A stretch of DNA of 64,000 nt from Bradyrhizobiaceae bacterium. Lineage in GTDB: Bacteria > Pseudomonadota > Alphaproteobacteria > Rhizobiales > Xanthobacteraceae. The stretch covers positions 1 to 64,000 of the forward strand of contig CANKHA010000002.1 in assembly GCA_947481685.1 (NCBI GenBank), written 5' to 3'. Each line of letters begins with the position of its first letter. Positions within the stretch are counted from its first letter, which is position 1. Positions 1 through 8,672 of the stretch are shown in pieces. A program made the position numbers and the translations under genes. Below the pieces are notes generated by a model that was given only the letters and a program-made list of their open reading frames with translations, searched no databases and was not told the origin of the DNA.

Positions 1-248
1 CGTGCTTCAGCGGCCCGCGCCCGGGCTTCGGCGAGTGTGATCTCGGGGTATTTGCCGATACCCATCTCATGCGACGTTCGGTCGAGCATGTAGCGAAAAA
101 CCCAGGAACGTGCCGTGGGCGACGACACGCGCAACCATAAGCCGCCGCCGTCGCAATACATGCCCGGCTTGCGCGCCAGCTTCTCGACGGCGAGCGCCTT
201 CAGCTTTCCAATTGCGTGTCCCACGTGCCCTCTCAATCCAGTAATCAT
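1..248 (-). CDS. Tyrosine-type integrase (P4-like), N-terminal part only, runs off left edge
   Basis: About 82 residues are visible. They match the arm-DNA-binding domain (DUF4102) found at the N-terminus of P4-type phage and island integrases: a GKLKALAVEKL stretch near residues 14-24, the hallmark PGMYCDGGGLWLRV at 28-41, then a KYPEITLAEARARA stretch near 67-80. The catalytic domain lies beyond base 1. I chose the ATG whose first base is 248; a GTG at 224 is an alternative and gives the more usual distance to the domain. The gene points out of the window and away from the core chromosome. Integrases of this family usually sit at the end of the island they move, next to the attachment site, so an island probably extends leftwards. 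No tRNA is visible beside it. Family recognition is by motif only. Confidence 0.75.
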   Translation of the reverse strand, partial: MITGLRGHVGHAIGKLKALAVEKLARKPGMYCDGGGLWLRVSSPTARSWVFRYMLDRTSHEMGIGKYPEITLAEARARAAEA

Positions 249-603
249 CCCACAAACATGACGCGGATGCTGGCGAGTGTCAACGAAGGCAAGTGAAGGA
301 GAATTGCTTATAAACACCCAATCGACGGGACTTACTTTGTCGTGCGCGAACGGGCGCGATTGCCAGTGAAGAGACTAAAGGCGGACTCCGGCTCCGCCAG
401 CACACTCGGCAAGACGCTGATTTGGCGCATAAATTTTTTTGCAATCGCGCCTACCTGCCATCCCACCTACAACGGAATTTGGACAGCTACGGACACCGAG
501 AAATATTTTTCGGAAGGCCTTTAATATTGACTGTTTCCGCGCGCCGTTCTTATTCTGTTCTCATGGACGGACCGCCCGATAGTTTCGATTTGCTGGCCGA
601 ACG
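249..603. other. Gene-poor island boundary between integrase and truncated PrpD gene
   Basis: No convincing gene. The stretch is visibly more AT-rich than its surroundings (for example around 428-440 and 503-530). It holds one short hairpin, GGCGGA at 380-385 pairing with TCCGCC at 393-398. It has no T-tract, so it is not an obvious terminator. MmgE/PrpD homology begins only around 583, just after an in-frame TAG at 580-582. I read this as the scar between a mobile segment on the left and resident DNA on the right. I could not find an att repeat because the other end is outside the window. Confidence 0.45.
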
Positions 604-1371
604 ATGACCAAGCCGCTGCATGTCGGCAACGGCGCGCGCAGCGCCGTGCTGGCCGCGACCCTCGCGAGCAAGGGCTTTACGTCCAGCCCCGTGGTCTTCG
701 AAGGCGATAATGGCTATTTCGGCAGCTTCGCGCGTGGGCTGAAGAACGACTACGCGCCGTTCCAGGATCTCGGCAAGCGGTGGGATCTCAAGGAGTCCGG
801 CTACAGCATCAAGTTCTATCCCTGCGGCGGGCGCGGCCATACCGCGATCGATGCCGCCATGATCCTGCGCGACAAGGTCGGCGGCAAGCTGGGCGACATC
901 ACCAACATCCATTGCTCGATGTCGCCCTCCAGCGCCAAGCGGGTGGTCACCAAATATCCGATCGATGTGGAGTCGGCGAAGTTTTCGGCCTCGTTTGTGA
1001 TCGCCTATGCGCTTGTCCACGGCGTGCCCAATATCAAGGCCTTCACGCGGGAGGCGCTTAACGATGCGCGCGTGAAGAGCCTGGCCGGGCTGGTGACGGC
1101 AAGTGCCGATCCGCAGCTCAGCGACGACTGGGGCAATCCGACCCGGGTGAAAATCACGCTGAAGGACGGAGCGGCCTTCGAACAGCAACGCGACTATCCG
1201 ATCGGCTCGAAAGAAGTTCCCCTGACGAAGGCGCAGGTCGAGGAGAAATTCATGGACTGCGCGACGCTGACCATCAGCACCGATGCGGCCAAGAAGCTTT
1301 TCGCCATCGTGAGCACCATCAACGACCGGCCGTCCTTTGGCGATTTCTGGTCGTTGGTGCGCAAGGCGTAA
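604..1371 (+). pseudogene. 5'-truncated MmgE/PrpD family protein (C-terminal half)
   Basis: The 255 residues match only the second half of the MmgE/PrpD family (2-methylcitrate dehydratase-like, aconitate-decarboxylase fold), whose members are usually about 450 residues. The first residues, MTKPLHVGNGARSAVLAA, correspond to the conserved TKPxHxGxAA segment that normally sits near residue 200. Homology continues a few codons upstream (from about 583) until an in-frame TAG at 580-582. The N-terminal half, with part of the active site, is therefore missing, and the ATG at 604 is an internal methionine. The breakage coincides with the integrase-side boundary. The 3' end looks intact. Downstream are a Rieske oxygenase and an alpha/beta hydrolase, which suggests a former catabolic cluster. 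The product is probably non-functional; I cannot exclude a short expressed protein. Confidence 0.7.
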
Positions 1372-1475
1372 AGCGAGTCTGACAGGAGATGACGGCGTGG
1401 TGGACGTTGACGCAGAAGTGTCTTGTCTTATGCTCGGTATTGCCGCGAAGAAGCGGTGCCAACTGAGCGAGCACG

Positions 1476-2609
1476 ATGGACACGCCGACTGAAGTTGCCA
1501 GAGAGGCCCGGTTCCCCAAATGGGCCGCGGCGCTCACCGATCAGGACGCTTTCCAGCAGGAACAGGCGCGTCTGGGGCGCATCTGGACGCTGCTTGGGCT
1601 GACGCTGGACGTCGCAAACGACGGCGATTGGTTTACCGCAGAACTCGGCGGGCGCTCGGTGTTCGTGCAGCGCTTTGGCGAGAAGTTAAAAGGCTATGAG
1701 AACCGCTGCGCGCATCGCTTCTATCCGTTGCGCACCGAGAAAAATGGCAACGGCCCGATCAAGTGCGGCTTTCACGGATGGACCTATAATCAGGAAGGCC
1801 ATGCGGTGGGCATTCCCCGCTGCAAGGAATTGTTTGGCGTCTCCCCACGGGAAATGAGTGCGAAGATCGCCCCGATCGAGGTGGCGACCTGCGGCTCGCT
1901 GGTCTTCGGCCGGTTCCAGAATCCCCACACCGATGAGACGCTGGAGCAATTCCTTGGCGAAGCCGCGCCGATCGTCGAGGCGATGTGCACCCTCAAACGC
2001 CGGCCGCGAACGATCAGCCTCACGGTCGAGGCCAACTGGAAGCTCAGCTACCAGATCAGCCTCGACGATTATCATTCCGCTGCGGTTCATCCGACGACCT
2101 TCGGCAAGGGCGGATATCTGCCGCGCAAGGCGCTGCGCTATTTCCGTTTCGGTTCGCACAATGCTTTCTTCCTGGGCGCCGATGAGAACGCGCTGCAGGA
2201 CATGGTCGAGGCGGTGAAGCAGGGCACCTATCGTCCGATGCGCTACCGCATCTTCCAGATTTTTCCGAACCTGCTGATCTCACTGTTCCACGCGCAGCAT
2301 TATTGGTACGTCAACGTGCAGCAATATGTGCCGGTGGCGCCGGGACGATCCTTCATGCGCTCCTGGTATTACCGGGCGCCGTTTGAGACCGGTCAGGGCC
2401 CGCTTGCGCGGCTATGGGATGCCATGAGCGAGCCGGGCCGCGCGCATATCGTCGAATATTACATTCGTCAGGTGAACTCCGAGGACAATGGAGTGGTTGA
2501 GCGACTGCAGGAGTTTGCCTCGCAACAGGGTGGCTGGCCCCGTATCGGGTACGCCGAAGAGCGGATCAAGTGGTTCGAAGAGGCCTATGCCAGGGCGATG
2601 ACGGATTAG
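1476..2609 (+). CDS. Aromatic-ring-hydroxylating dioxygenase-type Rieske protein (large subunit)
   Basis: This 377-residue protein has the two-domain layout of ring-hydroxylating oxygenase alpha subunits. The N-terminal Rieske [2Fe-2S] domain shows C78-x-H80 and C97-x-x-H100 (CAH and CGFH). The C-terminal catalytic domain begins with EANWKLSYQISLDDYHSAAVH (residues 186-205), where H200 and H205 are the predicted mononuclear iron ligands. Such enzymes take electrons from a separate reductase or ferredoxin and hydroxylate or demethylate aromatic and other organic substrates in the cytosol; no reductase or beta subunit is nearby. The substrate cannot be told from sequence. It follows a broken MmgE/PrpD gene, and its stop codon overlaps the stop of the convergent hydrolase gene by 3 nt. 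Confidence 0.85.
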   Translation: MDTPTEVAREARFPKWAAALTDQDAFQQEQARLGRIWTLLGLTLDVANDGDWFTAELGGRSVFVQRFGEKLKGYENRCAHRFYPLRTEKNGNGPIKCGFHGWTYNQEGHAVGIPRCKELFGVSPREMSAKIAPIEVATCGSLVFGRFQNPHTDETLEQFLGEAAPIVEAMCTLKRRPRTISLTVEANWKLSYQISLDDYHSAAVHPTTFGKGGYLPRKALRYFRFGSHNAFFLGADENALQDMVEAVKQGTYRPMRYRIFQIFPNLLISLFHAQHYWYVNVQQYVPVAPGRSFMRSWYYRAPFETGQGPLARLWDAMSEPGRAHIVEYYIRQVNSEDNGVVERLQEFASQQGGWPRIGYAEERIKWFEEAYARAMTD

Positions 2610-3487
2610 CTGCGCTTGCGCTCGCAGCCGGCCACGAACGTGCCGAGCCTTGCGATCACGTCGTCTTCCACCAGCAAGGGCGCGTGCCCCTGGGCGGGCA
2701 CTTCCAGCACTTCAAGGTCAGGCCGCCGCTGACGCATCTGTTCCACCGTTTGCGGCGATAGCAGGTCGGAGTTTTCACCCCGCACCACCATCACCGGCAC
2801 GCCCGCCAGCGCATCGAATTGCGGCCACAGCGGCGGCAGCGGTTGCGCGATGTCGAAACTCGCGAGCGTTTGCGCCAACGCAAGATCGTAGGAGGGGACA
2901 ATCTTGCCATCGCGCAGCTCGAAGGTGCGTTGCGCATAGGCCGTCCAGTCGTCCGGGGTGAGTTTTGTAAACTGTGCCCCAAACAGCCGGCGCAGCATCT
3001 CGCCGCCGTCTTCGAAGCTTGCGGGCTGCGACAGCTTGCCGACGTAGCTCTTGATCCGCAGCAGGCCTGCCGGCTCGATGACGGGACCGATATCGTTGAG
3101 GACCGCGCCGGCGATGACGTCGGGGCGGATGCTCGCAAGGACCATGGTGAGAATACCGCCGCGCGAGGTGCCGATGAAGACGGCGCGGCCGATGCTCAAG
3201 GCGGTCAGCATTGTCAGGACGTCGTTCATTTCGACGCCGACGTTGTAGTTTGCCGGGGTGGGGTCGTAGTCGGATCGTCCTCGGCCGCGAGCATCCATCG
3301 CGAAGACCTGACGCGGCTGCTCGGCGTCGGACGACAGCGCAAGGGCAAGGCGATGGAAGTCAGCGCTGGTGCGCGCAAGGCCAGGAAGACAGACCACAGG
3401 CAGGTATTTGCCCGGCGCTCCATAGCGACGCACAAACAGCTTCAAGCCGTCTTGCGTGGAGACGAATTGGTTCTCGTATTCGGACAT
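2606..3487 (-). CDS. Alpha/beta-fold hydrolase
   Basis: A 293-residue alpha/beta hydrolase. The nucleophile elbow is GTSRG with S108, the oxyanion-side segment reads LPGLARTSADF (34-44), the acid is in RGENSDLL and the histidine in GHAPLL near the C-terminus. I start at the ATG at 3487 (MSEYENQF) because the longer open frame upstream reads into low-complexity Arg/Ser sequence antisense to the slt gene. The family includes esterases, C-C bond hydrolases and lactonases. The neighbouring Rieske oxygenase makes ring-cleavage product hydrolysis or ester cleavage plausible, but this is inference. The genes are convergent, not an operon, and the 3' ends overlap by 4 nt. Confidence 0.8.
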   Translation of the reverse strand: MSEYENQFVSTQDGLKLFVRRYGAPGKYLPVVCLPGLARTSADFHRLALALSSDAEQPRQVFAMDARGRGRSDYDPTPANYNVGVEMNDVLTMLTALSIGRAVFIGTSRGGILTMVLASIRPDVIAGAVLNDIGPVIEPAGLLRIKSYVGKLSQPASFEDGGEMLRRLFGAQFTKLTPDDWTAYAQRTFELRDGKIVPSYDLALAQTLASFDIAQPLPPLWPQFDALAGVPVMVVRGENSDLLSPQTVEQMRQRRPDLEVLEVPAQGHAPLLVEDDVIARLGTFVAGCERKRS

Positions 3488-3590
3488 GGTGAGCGCAATC
3501 CGGCGAAGTGGGAACCGGTTCGCCGCAAGATTGCGCGACAAACTAACGATCGGAGATTGGCCAACCCGGATGCGGGGCGCAACAGCGCGA

Positions 3591-5876
3591 TTACTGGGTG
3601 CGGGTGCCGCGGTGTAGGTCGGCGTCGATCTGCAGCTTGGAATTGCCGCCGAAGCGGATGCGATAGACCTGCATGGCTTCCAGGATGCGCGGAACGTAGT
3701 TGCGGGTTTCCGCAAAGGGAATGCGCTCGACCCAGTCGATCGGATCGACCTTCGGATCGCGCGGGTCGCCGAAACGGGCAATCCATTCCTTCACCCGTCC
3801 GCGGCCGGCGTTGTAGCCCGCAAAGGTGAGGATGTATGAGCCGTTATAGAACTGGATCAGGTCGCCGAGCTCGGCCGTGCCCATCTGGGTGTTGTAGACT
3901 GGATCGGTCTGCATGCGCCCCCAGTCGAAGATCGCCTTGAACTTCTTGGCGATGTATTTGCCCGCATCCGGTGTCACCTGCATCAGGCCGACGGCCTTGG
4001 CGGTCGAGACCACGCGCTGGTTGAAATAGCTCTCCGTGCGGGCGATCGAATAGGCGACGCTGGGATCGATGGCGGGGCCAATCGGCGTATAGCCCGGCAG
4101 GCCGACGGTCGGATGCGCGTAATAGTCGAAGGGGTGTCCACGGCTGAGCGAAGCTTTGCCGAGCAACAGCATGCCGCGCGCGTCCTTGGCGCGGGACGCG
4201 GCTTCGCCAAGCCCGGCGAGGACATTGAGATCGTCGCTGCGCTCGCCGAGGTCCGCCAGCATGATGTTGGCGAGATCTTTCTCGTCGATGGCGTAAAGGA
4301 TCTCGGCGGCGCGAACCACGTCCGGGTTACCGGTGCGGTGCGGCGGAGACCGGAGCGGCAGATCGGGCATACCCAATCGCGCACGTGCCACCTGACCGTA
4401 ATAGACGGTCGTGTGCTGCGCGGCCGCTTCATAATACTTCCGCGCCTCGTCCCGCTTGCCCTGCGCCTCGAGCGCGCGCCCCATCCAGTAGTTCGCCCGC
4501 GCCAGCGCGTGCGGGTTCTTTGTCTCGAGGCGTTCGGGGATTTTTGAAAAATGCGTCAGCGCCGTTGCAGGATCGTTCAGGAAGCGCAGAGCGATCCAGC
4601 CGGCGGTAAACTGGTGATCGACTGTATAGTTTTCCTTCGGGGGAGGAGACGCGTCGCGCGCGACGATATAGGCGGTTTTGGCGTCGCCGACATCGAGCAG
4701 CTTGCGGGCAAGATAGCGTCGTTCCATCCACCACTGATCGAGATCGCCCAGGGTGGCGGCATCGCGCGGCACGGAAAGCATGACCTGTCCGGCTTCCGCA
4801 ATCTTGTCGGCCTTGCGCAGGTATTGGGCCTGGGCGAACAGGTAACCCGTGTCTCGGCGCCCGTCGGCAGGCACGGCATCGAGCAATGCCTTGATGTTAC
4901 CGGCCTTGCGGATCATCGCAGTGCGCACTTTGGCGATTGCAATCTGGGTCGGGCCAAGCCGTTGTGCCATGCGGGTGCCGGCATCCACGTCGTCGTCGAA
5001 GAAGCGCTCCTCCATCCGAACCTTATGGTCGGCTGCGGTCAGCATGTCGCCAAACGCGCTGGAAGCCATGGACTCCAGCTTGGCGCCGAGAGGGTCGTGA
5101 CGCCAGGCGGCACGAACCAAAGGTTCGGCGGCCTTTCGGTCGCCCTGTGCCAGCAGCGCCCGTGCCAAAGCCAGGCGGCCCTTGGCGCTCATCGGTTCGC
5201 GATCCGCAAAATAATTCCGCACGGTGCGGGTGTCACGATTTTCTTCCCACAGCGAGGCTTCCGCGCGGCGCCGGAAAAGCTCGACGCTCGGCCAGCTCGG
5301 ATTGTCTTTTATAAAGGCGTTGTAGCGTTCGAAGGTGACTGTGTCGGTGTAGGGCGACCGAAGCGTCACCCATTCCAGGAGCTTGATCGCGGCACTATCG
5401 CGAATGCTGCTCCTCATCGCATTGGCGTCCGTCATCTTGCCGCGGCTGATCAGAGTGAGCGCAGCTTTGGTGGCGGAGAGCTCCGGCGCCGAAAGGGGCG
5501 GCGAAGCCTTCGACAAGGGCATGTCGGGAGCAGCCGCTGCTGGAACTGGACTCGGCGCGGGAAGGGTGGGCGCAGCGATACTCGGCCGCAGCATGGGATC
5601 GGGCGGAACAGGCGCGAGGGCCGCTGTCCTCGTGCTTCCTGTCGGCGGGGCGCGCGGCAACGGGATGCGGCCCTTCACGCTCGCTGTTGTTGTCGACGTC
5701 GGTTTCGCGACGGCTTTGGGTTTTGCCGCCGGCTTTGCCGTGCTCGTGACGGCCTTCTTCTTCGCGGGCGCAGCATCGGCTGGCCCGGCATTGCTGCCGA
5801 GCAGCAGCGCCAGCGCCGTAGCCGCTGCCAGACGGGCGATCGGGAACCTGCGGGTTCGATTCATCGCAACGGTCAT
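3591..5876 (-). CDS. slt: Soluble lytic murein transglycosylase
   Basis: The 761-residue protein starts with a signal peptide (hydrophobic core ARLAAATALALLLGSNAG near residues 14-31). Next come a Lys/Ala/Pro-rich linker of about 100 residues and a long helical superhelix typical of Slt-type enzymes. The C-terminal SLT domain contains SIARTESYFNQRV with catalytic Glu at about 615, followed by GLMQVTP and AGYNAGRGRV. It cleaves the MurNAc-GlcNAc bond of peptidoglycan in the periplasm, forming 1,6-anhydroMurNAc ends. A second ATG four codons in (5864) is an alternative start. It is divergent from dapA with about 210 nt between, an arrangement I know from related Rhizobiales. The Ala/Lys/Pro-rich linker is longer than in E. 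coli Slt70. Confidence 0.9.
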   Translation of the reverse strand: MTVAMNRTRRFPIARLAAATALALLLGSNAGPADAAPAKKKAVTSTAKPAAKPKAVAKPTSTTTASVKGRIPLPRAPPTGSTRTAALAPVPPDPMLRPSIAAPTLPAPSPVPAAAAPDMPLSKASPPLSAPELSATKAALTLISRGKMTDANAMRSSIRDSAAIKLLEWVTLRSPYTDTVTFERYNAFIKDNPSWPSVELFRRRAEASLWEENRDTRTVRNYFADREPMSAKGRLALARALLAQGDRKAAEPLVRAAWRHDPLGAKLESMASSAFGDMLTAADHKVRMEERFFDDDVDAGTRMAQRLGPTQIAIAKVRTAMIRKAGNIKALLDAVPADGRRDTGYLFAQAQYLRKADKIAEAGQVMLSVPRDAATLGDLDQWWMERRYLARKLLDVGDAKTAYIVARDASPPPKENYTVDHQFTAGWIALRFLNDPATALTHFSKIPERLETKNPHALARANYWMGRALEAQGKRDEARKYYEAAAQHTTVYYGQVARARLGMPDLPLRSPPHRTGNPDVVRAAEILYAIDEKDLANIMLADLGERSDDLNVLAGLGEAASRAKDARGMLLLGKASLSRGHPFDYYAHPTVGLPGYTPIGPAIDPSVAYSIARTESYFNQRVVSTAKAVGLMQVTPDAGKYIAKKFKAIFDWGRMQTDPVYNTQMGTAELGDLIQFYNGSYILTFAGYNAGRGRVKEWIARFGDPRDPKVDPIDWVERIPFAETRNYVPRILEAMQVYRIRFGGNSKLQIDADLHRGTRTQ

Positions 5877-6085
5877 ACCTTGTCCGTGCCCTGGGCTACA
5901 GGGAATTTTTGGAACGATTTTAGTTGATGTCCGCTAAAACGCCTGATTCGTCGGTCCTTTTTAACTTTATCATCGAAAATTCGGGCGCGGCCTGTCGCCG
6001 CGCATGGGCTCTTTCTTCCGTCCCGCCGAGTCGATATCAATGGCTTCGCGGCTGCCAGCCGGCGCAGGAAAATCGGGGATCGCAC

Positions 6086-6976
6086 ATGACCGCCAAGACG
6101 AGCTTCAGAGGCTCGTTCACCGCTCTCGTCACGCCGTTCAAGAACGGCTCGCTCGATGAAAGCGCGTTCCGCGCGCTGGTGGACTGGCAGATCACCGAGG
6201 GTACCAATGGCCTGGTGCCGGTCGGCACCACGGGCGAGAGTCCGACATTGTCGCATCGCGAGCATATGCAGGCGGTCGAGTGGTGCGTTCAGCAGGCCAA
6301 CGGGCGCGTACCGGTCATCGCGGGCGCAGGTTCGAACTCCACGCAGGAAGCGGTCGAGTTGTCGCGTCATGCGGAGAAGGCAGGCGCCGATGCCGTGCTG
6401 ATCGTAACGCCGTACTACAACAAGCCGACGCAGGAAGGGCTTTATCAGCACTTCAAAGCGATCAACAATGCCATCGGCATCCCGATCATCATCTACAATA
6501 TTCCCGGCCGCTCGGTCATCGACATGTCGACCGAAACGATGAAGCGGCTGTTTGCACTGAAGAACATTGCCGGCGTCAAGGATGCGACTGCCAACGTCAT
6601 GCGCGTCTCGCAACAGCGCGCCGCGCTCGGTCCTGATTTCAATCAGCTCTCGGGAGAAGACGGTACGGCGTTGGGTTTCATGGCGCACGGCGGCCATGGT
6701 TGTATCTCGGTGACGTCGAATGTCGCGCCGCGGCTATGCGCGGAATTTCAGCGCGCCTGCCTGAAGGGCGATTATGCCGCCGCGCTCAAGGTGCAGGACA
6801 AGCTGATGCCGCTGCATCATGCCCTGTTCATCGAAACCAATCCGTCACCGGCAAAATATGCGTTGTCGCTCCTGGGCAAATGCGAGGAGACCGTCCGTCT
6901 TCCCATGGTGCTGCTCTCCGAACCGACCAAAATGGCGGTGCGCGAAGCCATGGTGCATGCCGGCCTGACGAACTAA
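6086..6976 (+). CDS. dapA: 4-hydroxy-tetrahydrodipicolinate synthase
   Basis: This enzyme condenses pyruvate with aspartate semialdehyde, the first step committed to lysine and meso-diaminopimelate. The 296 residues fit the family length. Signatures are [14 protein letters not shown] (47-60), [13 protein letters not shown], the catalytic tyrosine region YNIPGRS, and the Schiff-base lysine in AGVKDAT. I start at the ATG at 6086 ([18 protein letters not shown]). The 54-codon upstream extension of the open frame is not conserved-looking and would cross the divergent promoter region shared with slt. Preceding bases AATCGGGGATCGCAC give a weak GGGG ribosome site. A short hairpin after the stop (7003-7020) may end the transcript. 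Confidence 0.95.
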   Translation: MTAKTSFRGSFTALVTPFKNGSLDESAFRALVDWQITEGTNGLVPVGTTGESPTLSHREHMQAVEWCVQQANGRVPVIAGAGSNSTQEAVELSRHAEKAGADAVLIVTPYYNKPTQEGLYQHFKAINNAIGIPIIIYNIPGRSVIDMSTETMKRLFALKNIAGVKDATANVMRVSQQRAALGPDFNQLSGEDGTALGFMAHGGHGCISVTSNVAPRLCAEFQRACLKGDYAAALKVQDKLMPLHHALFIETNPSPAKYALSLLGKCEETVRLPMVLLSEPTKMAVREAMVHAGLTN

Positions 6977-7002
6977 GCTGCACCTATGAACTTTCCTAAA
7001 GT

Positions 7003-7020
7003 GCCGGAACATTAGCCGGC
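7003..7020 (+). terminator. Weak hairpin downstream of dapA
   Basis: GCCGG (7003-7007) pairs with CCGGC (7016-7020) around an 8-nt loop and is followed by CTTTCGCGTT. The stem is short and the tail is only partly T-rich, so terminator function is uncertain. Confidence 0.3.
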
Positions 7021-7063
7021 CTTTCGCGTTAGAATCCGATATTCATCGGGCCTAGGGTGCCGC

Positions 7064-7279
7064 TTGACGCTTTACCGTCCAAAACAGAACAACCGGTTCT
7101 GGAAATCGATCGACTCTGCTCCGCCGGACCAGGAGGTCGAGCTGCAGGTGGCCGATTCCTTCGGCTCCTATACGCTTGCCTTCCCATGCAGGCTGACGGA
7201 TTCCGGCTGGGTCAATGCCAATTCGCAGGGCAAGCTGGAAGTCGAGCCGACCCATTGGCGCGAGCGCAAGGCGCACTGA
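7064..7279 (+). CDS. Small conserved hypothetical protein, 71 aa
   Basis: A 71-residue protein starting at TTG 7064 (MTLYRPKQNNRFWKSID). It has no signal peptide or membrane segment and is mildly acidic, with an aromatic-rich C-terminal PTHWRERKAH. A similar short protein with the FWKSID and CRLTDSGWVN segments is familiar to me between dapA and smpB in Bradyrhizobiaceae, but I cannot verify that here. Composition is protein-like and third positions are GC-rich. No function is known; the position suggests an ordinary small housekeeping gene. The TTG start has no strong ribosome site, and no in-frame ATG is available nearby. Confidence 0.55.
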   Translation: MTLYRPKQNNRFWKSIDSAPPDQEVELQVADSFGSYTLAFPCRLTDSGWVNANSQGKLEVEPTHWRERKAH

Positions 7280-7481
7280 GATTTCCCACCAAAATTGACT
7301 CTTTCCGTTATCCTGACCCATCACCAACGGAGCGGGCGGTAGCGCGTCCGTGACGCCTTGAAGGCTGGCCAGAAGCCACCGACCATGCTCGCGTAACGGT
7401 CGTCTGATTGCTACATAGACTACGCCGTATTCCGGCGTGGCCTTTGACTCGTTGGAAAGACGCAAGAGTAAGAACAAGACA

Positions 7482-7958
7482 ATGGCGGCGAAAACCGAAC
7501 GCAAGATCAAGATCGTTGCCGACAACCGCCGGGCGCGTTTCAACTATGAGATCGGCGAGGTCTTCGAGGCCGGCATCATGCTGACCGGCACCGAGGTGAA
7601 GTCGCTGCGCACGGGCAAGGCGACGATTGCGGAGTCCTACGCCGACGCGCGCGGCGGCGAGCTCTGGCTGATCAATTCCACCATACCGGAATATCAGCAG
7701 GCGACGATCCAGAACAACCATGAGCCGAAACGCCGGCGCAAATTGTTGTTGCATAAGCGGCAGGTCAGCAAGCTTGCCGGCGCCGTGGAGCGCGAAGGCA
7801 TGACGCTGGTGCCGCTGCGGCTTTACTTCAACGAGCGCGGCCGGGCGAAGATCGAGATCGCGCTTGGGCGCGGCAAGAAGCTTCACGACAAGCGCGAAAC
7901 CGACAAGAAGCGCTCCTGGGACCGCGAGCGCGGCCGGTTGTTGCGCGACAAGGGCTGA
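7482..7958 (+). CDS. smpB: SsrA-binding protein
   Basis: SmpB binds tmRNA and lets it enter stalled ribosomes for trans-translation. The 158 residues contain the family signatures [31 protein letters not shown], the loop [20 protein letters not shown] and the basic C-terminal tail [20 protein letters not shown] that reaches into the decoding centre. I start at ATG 7482 ([10 protein letters not shown]); the longer frame from 7437 adds residues not seen in the family. The gene ends 60 nt from a convergent DNA glycosylase gene with a palindromic repeat in between. No ssrA gene is visible in the window. Confidence 0.95.
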   Translation: MAAKTERKIKIVADNRRARFNYEIGEVFEAGIMLTGTEVKSLRTGKATIAESYADARGGELWLINSTIPEYQQATIQNNHEPKRRRKLLLHKRQVSKLAGAVEREGMTLVPLRLYFNERGRAKIEIALGRGKKLHDKRETDKKRSWDRERGRLLRDKG

Positions 7959-7965
7959 CGCAATT

Positions 7966-8020
7966 TAGAGTACGCGTTTCTTAACGCGAACCGGATTCCA
8001 CTTCGCTTGAAAACGCTCTA
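7966..8020. repeat. Dispersed palindromic repeat between smpB and udg
   Basis: TAGAG (7966-7970) pairs with CTCTA (8016-8020), and GCGTTTC with GAAAACGC; the centre contains GCGAACCGGATTCCACTTCGC. This type (AGCGTTTTCnAGCGAAGTGGAnnCCGGTTCGCG in the other orientation) is common between genes in Bradyrhizobiaceae as I remember them. It lies between two convergent genes and could terminate both. The glycosylase stop codon (8018-8020) lies inside the right arm. Confidence 0.6.
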
Positions 8021-8653
8021 GCCGAGATACTTTCGCGCCTTGGCGAAAACATCACGAAACATGTCGGTCGTCAGCACGCCGGTGTTCGTGTTGTAGCGCG
8101 AGCAGTGATAGCTGTTGAACAACGCGATGCCGCCGACGCTGTGCTGGAATGCATGGACGAACTTGAAGCTTGAGCGCTTGCCGCCGAGTGCGACGATCGC
8201 GGCGTTGTGGGCAATACCTCCAAGCGTGATGAGGGCTCGCAGCTTCGGCATGGCGGCAATCTCGGCCCGCAGAAAATCGTTGCAGGTCTTGATTTCCACA
8301 GTGGTGGGCTTGTTTTCCGGCGGCACGCACCGCACCGCATTGCTGATGCGGGCACCGATCATCTGCACGGTGTCGTCGGGGCGTTCCTCGTAGTCGCCTT
8401 GGGCGAAGCCGTATTCAATCAACGTTGGGTAGAGGAGGTCGCCTGCGTAGTCGCCGGTGAAGGGGCGCCCGGTGCGGTTGGCTCCCTGCAGTCCTGGAGC
8501 GAGTCCCACAATCAAGAGCGGTGCATCGATCGGGCCAAAGGAGGGCACAGGCGCATTGTGCCAAGTGGGTTCCTTCGCACGCCACGCTTCACGAAATGCG
8601 ACCAGCCGTGGACAACGTGGACAGTCGCGCGACGGCTGCGCGCCAATTTTCAC
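8018..8653 (-). CDS. Uracil-DNA glycosylase, family 5 (UDGb-like)
   Basis: A base-excision-repair enzyme that removes uracil and other deaminated bases from DNA. The 211 residues include an N-terminal CPRCPRLVAFRE segment (iron-sulfur cluster cysteines in families 4 and 5), the family 5 motif GLAPGLQGANRTGRPFTGD, NAVRCVPPENKPT, and a C-terminal HCSRYNTNTG. The first motif has AP rather than the EP-type acidic residue of family 4. I start at GTG 8653 (MKIGAQPSRDCPRCP), 19 nt after the stop of the upstream NYN gene. The longer frame overlaps that gene and reads Ser/Arg-rich nonsense. It is probably cotranscribed with the NYN gene. Confidence 0.85.
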   Translation of the reverse strand: MKIGAQPSRDCPRCPRLVAFREAWRAKEPTWHNAPVPSFGPIDAPLLIVGLAPGLQGANRTGRPFTGDYAGDLLYPTLIEYGFAQGDYEERPDDTVQMIGARISNAVRCVPPENKPTTVEIKTCNDFLRAEIAAMPKLRALITLGGIAHNAAIVALGGKRSSFKFVHAFQHSVGGIALFNSYHCSRYNTNTGVLTTDMFRDVFAKARKYLG

Positions 8654-8672
8654 ATCCGCGATTTCGGAACGG

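Noticed and set aside
342-607. Two overlapping ORFs of about 60 residues
   Set aside because: No family features, no ribosome site, in an AT-rich scar.
550-1188. A 212-residue frame antisense to the PrpD fragment
   Set aside because: No family features; sense frame has MmgE/PrpD motifs.
4551-5927. A 458-residue open frame antisense to slt
   Set aside because: The SLT domain and signal peptide on the minus strand leave no doubt; the plus-strand frame is Arg/Gly-rich.
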